Source: CALFMR01 sp035550595 (GTDB taxonomy: Bacteria > Acidobacteriota > Vicinamibacteria > Vicinamibacterales > SCN-69-37). Taken from it: a stretch of 64,000 nucleotides of DNA. This document shows, one piece after another, positions 55,018-63,700 of this stretch. The position numbers were made by a program, and so were the translations under genes. The stretch covers positions 1 to 64,000 of the forward strand of contig DASZOV010000096.1 in the NCBI GenBank assembly GCA_035550595.1, given 5' to 3'. The notes beneath the pieces were generated by a model, which did not search any database, was not told the origin of the DNA, and worked only from the letters and a program-made list of their open reading frames with translations. Every line of letters begins with the position of its first letter. Positions within the stretch are counted from its first letter, which is position 1.

Positions 55018-57273
55018 ATGATGATTCGTGCCTGGAGTCGGGCCGTGGTGTGTCTACTCGTGTCGACGACGGCCGTGTTGGGCATCGTCAGCGCCGCCGG
55101 CGCACAGAGCGCCGACGCCGACGTCATCGCGCGTTGGACGCGCACGCTCACCGCACTCGATGTGCGCGCAGCGGCCGTCGATCCCGGCGATACGTCGGCT
55201 CGCACGGAAGTGCTGAGCGCGGCGCGGGCGATCGAGGACGAGGTGTCGCGGTGGATCGCGGCACGTGGCCAGACGCCGCCGTCAGCGGTGACTGCCAGTT
55301 CGAATCCGGACGTCGTCCTCACGCACGTTCGCGCGCTCATCGATCAGGCGAGGACGCTGGCCGGCTCGTCCGAGCAGGGCGTCTTCTATCTCGGCCGCGT
55401 CGACGTCGCCGTGGCGGCGACGGCCGCGCAGGCGGGCGTCTCGTCGATCGGCGCCGCTGACATGCAGGCGCGCGACGCGGACACGATCGGCGAAGCCATC
55501 GAGGCCGCGCCCGGCGTGACGCTGCACCGCGTCGGACCGCGTAACGAGAGCATGGTCTACATCCGTGGCTTCGACCTGCGTCAGGTGCCGCTCTTCATCG
55601 ACGGCGTGCCGGTCTACGTGCCGTATGACGGCTATGTCGATCTCGATCGGTTCGTCACGACCGATCTCTCGGAGATTCGCGTGACCAAGGGGATGACGTC
55701 CGTGCTCATCGGACCGAACGCGCTCGGCGGCGCGATCAATCTCGTGACGCGCCGGCCGACCGAGCCGCTGAGCGGGCTCGTCCACGTCTCCTACGGATCC
55801 GGGAACGAGCGAGGCGTCGACGCGGATCTCGGCGTGTTGCGCCGCGGCTGGTACGCGTACGGCACGGCGTCGTGGATCGCGGCCAACGACTTTCCGCTGT
55901 CGGGCGCGTTCACGCCGAACGCGCTCGAAGATGGTGGCGCGCGTGACAACGCGTCGCACCGTGACGGCAAGGTGAACGTGAAGCTCGCCATGACGCCGCG
56001 TAACGGCAGCGAGTACACGCTCAGCTACGTCACGCAGCGCGGGCAGAAGGACGTTCCCGCGTACGCGGGCGACGACAGCCTCGTCCGCCCGCGGTTCTGG
56101 CGCTGGCCGGACTGGAACAAGGACTCGGTGTACTTCGTGTCGAACACGATCCTGCCGCGCGGCCAATACGTGCGCGGCCGTGTCTACTACGACCGGTTCT
56201 ACAACGAGCTCGACGCCTTCGACGACAACGGCTACGCGACCATGACGCGGCCGTCGTCGTTTCGCAGCATCTACGACGACTACACGACGGGCGCGAGCGC
56301 GGAGTACGGCGTGCCGCTCGCGGGCCGGCAGACGCTGCGCGCGGCCGGCCACTGGAAAGAGGACATTCATCGCGAGCACAACATCGGCGATCCTCTCCAG
56401 CACTTCGACAATCGCACGCTTTCGGTCGGCGTCGAGGACACGATCACCCTTTCGGCGTCGGCGACGCTCGTCGCGGGCATTGGCGCGGATCGGCAGGTCA
56501 CGCGCCGCGCGGAGAATCTCGTCGACGATGCCATCGAGAGCTTTCCGCTGGGACGCACGGGCGGCGTCAACCCGCAGGTTGCCTTGTTCGTCGCCACACC
56601 GCGCGGCGGGCAGTTCCGCGTCACCGCATCGCGCAAGACGCGGCTGCCGGCGATCAAGGATCGCTACTCGTACCGCATGGGCTCGGCCATTCCCAATCCC
56701 GATCTGGCGGCCGAGCAGGCGACGACGATCGAGACCGGGTACGACACGCCGATCGGACGGCGATCGAACGTCTCGGTCACGGCGTTCTACACCGCGGTCA
56801 ACGATCTCGTGCAGGCGTTCTATCTCGAGCCGAATCTCTTCCAGCTCCAGAACGTGGGCGACGTGCGCAACGCGGGCCTCGAAGCCGAATGGCGCCTGCG
56901 TCCGGTGCGCGCGTTCCAGGGATCGATCGGCTATTCGTATCTGCATCGCCGCAGCGTGGGCGAGCCCGTCGTGCCGCTCTTGAACACGCCGGCGCACAAG
57001 GCCTTCGGCAGCGTGACGTTCACCGGCCTTCCGCGCGTGCGCCTCATGGCGAGCGTCAATCGCGAGTCGTCGCGCGACGTTCAAGACGATGGCGGCCTGC
57101 TGTTGGATCTCGACGGCTACACGACGGTCGACGCCAAGGCGACGGTCGACGTCGTGCGCGGCGTCGAGGTGTCCGTCTTCGGATCGAATCTGCTCGACGA
57201 GAACTACGAGCTCTATTCCGGATTTCCCGAAGAGGGCCGCGCAGTTCGCGTCGAAGCGCGGTGGCGGTTCTGA
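55018..57273 (+). CDS. TonB-dependent outer-membrane receptor with N-terminal helical extension
   Basis: 751 aa. A signal peptide (about residues 1-30) is followed by roughly 100 residues of predicted helix not seen in standard receptors, a plug domain (MVYIRGFDLRQVPLFIDGVPVY..., GPNALGGAINLVTRRP) and a 22-strand-type barrel ending in VRVEARWRF. It imports a scarce ligand with energy from TonB. The divergent molybdopterin-fold gene could point to a metal or metallophore substrate, which is weak inference. ATG 55018 follows GCGAGG; 54982 is another in-frame start. Confidence 0.87.
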   Translation: MMIRAWSRAVVCLLVSTTAVLGIVSAAGAQSADADVIARWTRTLTALDVRAAAVDPGDTSARTEVLSAARAIEDEVSRWIAARGQTPPSAVTASSNPDVVLTHVRALIDQARTLAGSSEQGVFYLGRVDVAVAATAAQAGVSSIGAADMQARDADTIGEAIEAAPGVTLHRVGPRNESMVYIRGFDLRQVPLFIDGVPVYVPYDGYVDLDRFVTTDLSEIRVTKGMTSVLIGPNALGGAINLVTRRPTEPLSGLVHVSYGSGNERGVDADLGVLRRGWYAYGTASWIAANDFPLSGAFTPNALEDGGARDNASHRDGKVNVKLAMTPRNGSEYTLSYVTQRGQKDVPAYAGDDSLVRPRFWRWPDWNKDSVYFVSNTILPRGQYVRGRVYYDRFYNELDAFDDNGYATMTRPSSFRSIYDDYTTGASAEYGVPLAGRQTLRAAGHWKEDIHREHNIGDPLQHFDNRTLSVGVEDTITLSASATLVAGIGADRQVTRRAENLVDDAIESFPLGRTGGVNPQVALFVATPRGGQFRVTASRKTRLPAIKDRYSYRMGSAIPNPDLAAEQATTIETGYDTPIGRRSNVSVTAFYTAVNDLVQAFYLEPNLFQLQNVGDVRNAGLEAEWRLRPVRAFQGSIGYSYLHRRSVGEPVVPLLNTPAHKAFGSVTFTGLPRVRLMASVNRESSRDVQDDGGLLLDLDGYTTVDAKATVDVVRGVEVSVFGSNLLDENYELYSGFPEEGRAVRVEARWRF

Positions 57274-57354
57274 GAGGACACGTGCCGCGTCGGTTACCAT
57301 GACGCGGCCCGCCGTCTTCGTGCGCATCCCTCCCGGCGGCCCGAGGAGCCACCG

Positions 57355-58500
57355 ATGCCGCGCCCGCACGCCAGCCGCTGGATGACCGACGAACTCGACG
57401 CGTTTCGCCACGCCGTGCGGTCGTTCGTGCGTGACACGTTCGTGCCACGCCAATCTGCATGGCGCGCCGCGCGCGGTCCCGACGCGCGGGCGTGGACCGA
57501 CGCCGGCGCGGCGGGTCTACTGGCGCCCGACGTGCCCGCGACGTACGGCGGCGCGGGCGGCACGTTCGCGCACCAGGCGATCGTGCTCGAAGCGCTCGCG
57601 CGCGCCGGCGTCAACTTCGGCGCGAGCGTGCAGGGCATCGTCGCGCGCTACGTGCTCGCCTACGCGACCGAGGAGCAGAAGCGCGCCTGGCTGCCGTATC
57701 TGGTGAGTGGCGAGCTCGTTGCGGCGATTGCGATGACGGAACCTGCGGCCGGTTCCGATCTGCAGGCCATCACGACGCGCGCGACGCGCGACGGCGACGC
57801 GTACGTGATCGCGGGACGCAAGACGCTCATCACGAACGGGGCGCGCGCGAATTTCGTCTGCCTCGCGGCGCGCACCGGCGACCAACCCGGTCCCGGCGGC
57901 ATTTCGATGATCTTCGTCGACGCGCGCGGTCTCGACGGGTACCGCGCGGGGCCGCCGCTCGAGAAGATCGGCCAGCACGATCAGGACACGGCCGAACTGA
58001 CGTTCGACGACGTCCGCGTACCGGCCGCGTGCGTGGCGGGCGGCCGGCCGGGCCGCGGCTTCCTGCAGATGATGGAGCAGTTGCCGTACGAGCGGCTGTC
58101 GATCGCGGTTCAGGCGATCGCGTCAGCCGAAGAAGCGCTCGACCAGACGATCGCGCGCGCGAAGACGCGTCAGGTGTTCGGCAAACCGCTCATCGACCTT
58201 CAGGGGCCGCGGTTCTCGCTCGCCGAGTGCGCGACGGCGGTCCGCGTCGGCCGCGTGTTCGTCGACGACTGCATCGACCAGCTCCTCGCCGGCCGGCTCG
58301 CGCCCGACACGGCGGCCATGGCCAAGTACTGGCTGACCGACTGCCAGTCGCGCGTGCTCGACGTCTGTCTGCAACTGCATGGCGGTGTCGGCTACCTGGC
58401 CGATTCGCCGGTCGGCCGGATGTGGGCCGACACCCGGATGGCGCGCATCGGCGGTGGCACCAGCGAAATCATGAAAGAAGTGATTGGCTGGTCGCTGTAG
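57355..58500 (+). CDS. Acyl-CoA dehydrogenase family flavoprotein
   Basis: 381 aa, full ACAD fold: AIAMTEPAAGSDLQAI (FAD motif), the middle beta domain, ARTKTRQVFGKPL-type helix and the C-terminal LHGGVGYL. The usual MCAD-type catalytic Glu position reads IGGGTSE (Gly), while a Glu in LPYERLSIA sits where isovaleryl-CoA and long-chain enzymes place theirs. It should oxidise an acyl thioester at C2-C3. It is 261 bp before the NRPS genes in the same direction and may act on a precursor or carrier-bound residue, but this is speculation. Confidence 0.85.
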   Translation: MPRPHASRWMTDELDAFRHAVRSFVRDTFVPRQSAWRAARGPDARAWTDAGAAGLLAPDVPATYGGAGGTFAHQAIVLEALARAGVNFGASVQGIVARYVLAYATEEQKRAWLPYLVSGELVAAIAMTEPAAGSDLQAITTRATRDGDAYVIAGRKTLITNGARANFVCLAARTGDQPGPGGISMIFVDARGLDGYRAGPPLEKIGQHDQDTAELTFDDVRVPAACVAGGRPGRGFLQMMEQLPYERLSIAVQAIASAEEALDQTIARAKTRQVFGKPLIDLQGPRFSLAECATAVRVGRVFVDDCIDQLLAGRLAPDTAAMAKYWLTDCQSRVLDVCLQLHGGVGYLADSPVGRMWADTRMARIGGGTSEIMKEVIGWSL

Positions 58501-58629
58501 CCGGCGGCCCGTTCCTCGCAGAATTCATCGATATTTGGCTTCTTCCGGGGCGACTTGTCTCGGCCCGTTCGTCGAGCCGCGACGAGCCGATACGCAGGCC
58601 ATCGTCTCGCCGTCGGAATCGCGTCAGCG

Positions 58630-58645
58630 CGGCATACGTCTTGCT
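58630..58645 (+). promoter_or_regulatory. Sigma-54-like element upstream of the NRPS genes
   Basis: CGGCAT-ACGTC-TTGCT: GG and GC are separated by 10 bp as in -24/-12 promoters, with two mismatches to consensus. It lies about 115 bp before the first NRPS start. No matching -10 was found for the nearby TTGACT. Confidence 0.35.
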
Positions 58646-58760
58646 TGACTAGTCGTCGCCGTCCCTCCCGACTGTGGCGATCGGCACGTCGTGCCGATTG
58701 GTGTCGGTGCCGATGTGCCCGTCCGCGCGACTGCAGCCGAGCGGAGCCTTCGGCGAAGGG

Positions 58761-60716
58761 ATGGATCACCCGATGGCGCTCGCTCCGGATCAGCACGCTC
58801 TCGTCGTCGCCTTCAACGACACGGCACGGGCGTATCCAGCGCGCGAGTCCATCGTCACCCTGTTCCAGGCTCAGGTCGACCGGACGCCGGAGGCCGAGGC
58901 GGTGCGGTTCGGACGCCGCACGCTGAACTTTCAGGATTTGGATCGGTATTCCGATTCTGTCGCCGAACGGCTCGGCGCCATGGGCGTGCGGCCCGGCGAG
59001 CTCGTCGCCCTCTGGCTCGATCACTCGATCGAAGCGGTGGCCGCAATCCTCGGCGTTCTGAAGACGGGCGCCGCCTACGTGCCGCTCGCGCCAGGCACTC
59101 CGCCTGAACGGTTGCGCGCGATCCTGCGAGACATGGCGCCCGATGGATCGAGCGCCGCGCCTGCCGTGATCGCTCACGACCGCCTCGCGCACGGTCTTCC
59201 CGACGACGTCACCCGTCGCCTGGTGCTCGATCTGGACGCGCCGCTTCCGGCGGCGACGGGCGGTCGCGTTCGCTGCCAGGCGTCGCCGTCGGATCTCGCT
59301 TACGTCATCTTCACGTCCGGATCGACCGGCCGACCCAAGGGCGTGATGATCGAGCACCGCAGCCTCGTGAACTACGCGTGGTGGGCGGCCGCCGAGTACA
59401 CGCGCGGCGAGCACACGACCTGGCCGCTGTTCTCGTCGCTGGCGTTCGACCTGACCGTGACGTCGATCTTCGTGCCGCTCATTTCGGGCGGACGGATCGT
59501 CGTCTATCGCGAACGGCCCGGCGTCACAGGGACGGTCGTGCTCGACGTCGTCGCCGACCGTCTCGCGGACGTCGTCAAACTCACGCCCGCGCATCTCGCC
59601 ATGCTGGCCCAGGCCGATCTGACCGGTTCGCCGATTCGGCGGTTCGTCGTCGGCGGCGAGGACTTCAAGACCAGGGTCGCGCGCGACGTCGCTGGCCGCT
59701 TGCCGCATCCCGTCGAGATCTACAACGAGTACGGTCCGACCGAGGCGACTGTCGGCTGCATGATCCACCGCTACGATCCGGCGAGCGATCACGGCACCTC
59801 AGTGTCCATTGGCCGGCCAGCGGCGAATAGCCAGGTGTACGTGCTCGATGCGGACCGCCATCCCGTCCCGCCAAGCGTCATCGGCGAGATGTACCTCGGC
59901 GGCGACGGGCTCGCGCGCGGCTATTTCAACCAGCCCGACTTGACCGCCGCGGCGTTCGTCACGACCGCCGATCCGCGAGACCCGGACGCGCCGCCCGTAC
60001 GGTTGTACAAGACGGGCGATCTGGCGCGCTGGACGATTGACGGCCGGATGGAATTTCTCGGGCGCGCCGACCACCAGGTGAAGATCGGCGGCTTCCGCAT
60101 CGAGCTCGGTGAGATCGAAGCGGCGATCTCGACACATCCCGACGTGCAGGCAGCCGTCGTCATCGTCAGCCTGCCGCCGGCCGAAGCAACCGGCGACGAG
60201 GCCCGTGGACGCCTCGTGGCCTACTACGTCGCCGATCGGGAGATCGCGTCCGAGGCGATGCGCGCGCACGTCGGCCACCGCCTGCCCGACTACATGGTGC
60301 CCGCCTGGTTCGTGCGCCTCGAGTCCCTGCCGCTCACGACGAACGGCAAGGTGGACCGCGCACGTCTGCCGCGGCCGGTCATGCCCGGCGTCGCGCGAGA
60401 CGAACGGCCGCTCACCGCGATCGAGCAGCGCATCGTCGACATGTGGCGCGAGGTGCTCGGTGTCGGCCATGTCGGCGTCGACGACGAGTTCTTCGCCGCC
60501 GGTGGGCATTCGCTCGCCGCGATGCGCGTGCTGTCGCGCATCCGTGATGCGTTCGACGTCGACCTGCCGCTCGACGTGATGTTCGTCAGTCCCACGCCGG
60601 CCAGTGTGGCGGCCGCGATCGTGGACGAACACGCCGCGCACGTCGCCGCCATTGCCGGGCCGATGCCCATGCGGCTGCAGCCGCTGGCGCGTCCGGGAGC
60701 CACGCTGACCGATTAA
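58761..60716 (+). CDS. NRPS starter module, adenylation plus carrier domain (Asn-like code)
   Basis: 651 aa. The adenylation domain has FTSGSTGRPKGVM (A3), NEYGPTEA (A5), YKTGDLARW (A7), GRADHQVKIGGFRIELGE (A8) and TTNGKVDR (A10). The carrier domain follows with Ser in AAGGHSLAAM (codon at 60510). The specificity residues read D-L-T-K-V-G-E-V-G-K, nearly the textbook Asn code (one difference at 299). No condensation domain precedes it, so this would be a loading module. ATG at 58761 has no spacing after CGAAGGG; ATG 58773 has better spacing and may be the real start. The second NRPS gene starts 15 bp after the stop. Confidence 0.92.
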   Translation: MDHPMALAPDQHALVVAFNDTARAYPARESIVTLFQAQVDRTPEAEAVRFGRRTLNFQDLDRYSDSVAERLGAMGVRPGELVALWLDHSIEAVAAILGVLKTGAAYVPLAPGTPPERLRAILRDMAPDGSSAAPAVIAHDRLAHGLPDDVTRRLVLDLDAPLPAATGGRVRCQASPSDLAYVIFTSGSTGRPKGVMIEHRSLVNYAWWAAAEYTRGEHTTWPLFSSLAFDLTVTSIFVPLISGGRIVVYRERPGVTGTVVLDVVADRLADVVKLTPAHLAMLAQADLTGSPIRRFVVGGEDFKTRVARDVAGRLPHPVEIYNEYGPTEATVGCMIHRYDPASDHGTSVSIGRPAANSQVYVLDADRHPVPPSVIGEMYLGGDGLARGYFNQPDLTAAAFVTTADPRDPDAPPVRLYKTGDLARWTIDGRMEFLGRADHQVKIGGFRIELGEIEAAISTHPDVQAAVVIVSLPPAEATGDEARGRLVAYYVADREIASEAMRAHVGHRLPDYMVPAWFVRLESLPLTTNGKVDRARLPRPVMPGVARDERPLTAIEQRIVDMWREVLGVGHVGVDDEFFAAGGHSLAAMRVLSRIRDAFDVDLPLDVMFVSPTPASVAAAIVDEHAAHVAAIAGPMPMRLQPLARPGATLTD

Positions 60717-60731
60717 TCGCACGTGCCACGC

Positions 60732-63700
60732 ATGACCATCGAACCGCAACACGACTCGAACGGAGCCGGCGTCCGAGCGGGCGAGGCCGGCCTGTTCACC
60801 GTGCCGGCGTCGGCCGCACAGCAGCGCTTCTGGCTGATCGACCAGGCGAGCGCCACGCGTGCGCTGTACAACACGCCGGTCGTCTATCGCATCTCGGGCC
60901 CACTGGACGTCGACGCCTTGCGCCGCAGCTTCGCGGGGCTCGTGCAGCGGCACGAGTCGTTGCGGACCACGTTCGTCGAACGCGACGGCGCGTTGATGCA
61001 GTGCATCGCGCCGACCGGCATCGTACCGCTGCGCGTGGTTGCCGGATCCCCGGACCCGGCGGTCTGGCGTTCGGCCGTGAAGGACGAGATCGCCGTTCCG
61101 TTCGATCTGGCGCGCGGACCATTGATGCGTGCCACGCTCTTCGAGATCGGCGCCGGCGATCACGTGCTCGTCATCACCGGTCATCACGTGATTTTCGACG
61201 GCTGGTCCGAGACCGTGCTGTTCGACGATCTCGAGGCGTTCTACACGGCCGCGGTCTCGGGCGCGGCCGCGCGTCTGCCCGATCTGCCCGTCCAATACGC
61301 GGACTTCGCCGTCTGGCAGTCGCAGGCCGTGCCGCCGGCCGCCGTCGCGCGCTCTCTCGACTACTGGCGCGCCGAGTTGCGCGATCTCGCGACGCTGGAC
61401 CTGCCGACCGATCGCGTGCGCCCGCGGCGGCCGACGATGGCCGGCGCGCTCCGCGAGTTCGTTTGCCCGCCGTCGCTGACGGCCGCGATCAGAGCGCTGG
61501 CGAGGCGCTGCGGCACGACGACGTTCGTCGTGGCGGCGGCCGCCTTTCAGGCGCTGCTGCAGCGGTACACCGGTCAGGTCGACGTCCCGATCGGCATCAT
61601 CACGTCCGGGCGCACGCGGTCGGAAGTCGAAAGGCTCATCGGCTGTTTCATCAATACGCTCGTCCTGCGCGGCGATCTCGCCGGCGATCCGACCTTTCTC
61701 GAACTCGTCAGCCGGACGCGCCAGACGGCCCTCGATGCGCACAAGCACGCCGACGCGCCATTCGAGCGCGTCGTGGAGGCCGCGGGCGTTCGTCCCGATC
61801 CGGCGAGACATCCGCTGTTCGAGGTGCTGTTCAACTTCAGTCCCATCGGCCGGCTGCGACGGACGTTCGCCGGCATCTCACTCGAGCGGCTGCAGGTCGA
61901 CACGGGCCTGGCCAAGTTCGATCTGACGCTCGAGCTCGCCGACGTCGGCGACGAACTGCGCGGCGGCATCGAGTACAGCACGGAGCTGTTCGATGCGCCG
62001 ACGATCGAACGTCTCGTCGACCATTTCCACGCGTTGCTGGACGGCGCGGTGCGCGCACCCGAGACGCGCATCTCCGTTCTACCGATTCTCACGGCCGCCG
62101 AGCGCGAGCAGTTGATCGCCGGCTGGCACGAGGCGCCGGTAGCGGCGCCGCCTGACGACACCGTGGTCGCGCTGTTCGCGGCGCTGGCGGCGCAGACGCC
62201 GCATGCACCGGCGGTCATCTGCGGCGACGACGTGCTCACGTATGCCGACGTGCGTCGTGCCGCGAGCCGGTTGACGCACCGGCTTCAGGCGCAGCACGGC
62301 GTGCGGCCCGGCGCGCGCGTCGGTCTGTCGGTCGAACGCTCGGCGGCCATGGTGCCGGCCCTGCTCGGCATCCTCGCGACCGGCGCGGCCTACGTGCCGC
62401 TCGATCCCGCGTACCCCGCGGATCGACTGGCGCTCATGCGCGAGGACGCGGGCGTGTCCGTGGTCGTGACCGATCGCCACGCGTCGCACGTGTTCGAAGG
62501 CACCGGCGCGGCGCTCGTCGACGTCCACGGCCTGGATGACGCCGCCGACGAATCGATGCTGGATGCGAGCACGCCGGGCGCGCTCGCCTACGTGATGTAC
62601 ACGTCGGGCTCGACCGGCACGCCCAAGGGCGTCGCCATCACGCATCGCACGCTCGCCGAGCATTGTCTCGACGTGCAGCGCGTCTATGACCTGACGCCGA
62701 GCGATCGCGTGCTGCAGTTCGCGTCGCTCAATTTCGATCCGTCGGTCGAGCAAATCTTCTCCACGCTCATGACCGGTGCGTGTCTCGTGGTCCGCGGCTC
62801 CGACGTCTGGAGCGCGACCGACTTGGCCGCCGCGATTGCGCGGCACGGCGTCACGGTCGCGGACCTTCCGACGGCGTACTGGGTGCAGCTCGCGCACGCG
62901 GCCTCGACCGAGGGGACAGCGGGAACATCGACCTCGGCGCCGACGCTCCGACTCGTCCTGGCTGGAGGTGAGGCCATGCCGGTCGACGCGCTCGCGCCTT
63001 GGTGGCGCACGCCCTACGCGCACGCGCGGCTTCTCAATACGTACGGTCCGACCGAAGCCACCGTGACGGCGACCGTGTTCGATGTGCCGCGCTCGTGGCA
63101 ACCGGCCGCCGGCGAACGGATCGTTCCGATCGGCCGGCCGTTCGCGCGTCGTCGCGCCCGCGTGCTCGACGCCCAGGGATCGCTCGTGCCGATTGGCGTG
63201 GTCGGCGAGCTGTGCCTCGGAGGCGCCGGTCTCGCGTCGGGCTATCTGAATCAGCCCGCGCTGACCGCACGCGCGTTCGTCGCCGATCCCTTCGACAATG
63301 CCCCCGATGCCCGGCTGTATCGGACGGGTGACCTCGTGCGTCATCTCCCCGACGGCAATCTGGCCTACGTCGGCCGTCGCGACGAACAGGTCAAGGTCAA
63401 CGGTTTCCGTATCGAGCCGGGTGAAATCGAAGCCGCGCTGCAGCGGCATCCGACCGTCGAACAAGCCGTCGTCGTGGTCCGAGACGATGGCGCCGGCCGT
63501 CGGCTCGTTGCCTATGTCATTGCCGCAACCGGCCGATCCGTTCGCGCCGATGACCTTCGCGGCGTTCTGGCGACGACGTTGCCTGACTACATGGTGCCGT
63601 CGGCCATCGTCGTCGTCACTGAGTGGCCGCTCACGCCGAACGGCAAGGTCGATCGGAGGCGCCTGCCCGCGCCGGTCGTGACGACCGACCGCACGGCGCA

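Noticed and set aside
55282..57453. 723-codon minus-strand frame opposite the second TonB receptor
   Set aside because: No recognisable protein features, shadow of the receptor gene.
58644..58649. TTGACT as a -35 box for the NRPS genes
   Set aside because: No convincing -10 box 16-19 bp downstream; the region there is CGTCGCCGTCCCTCC.
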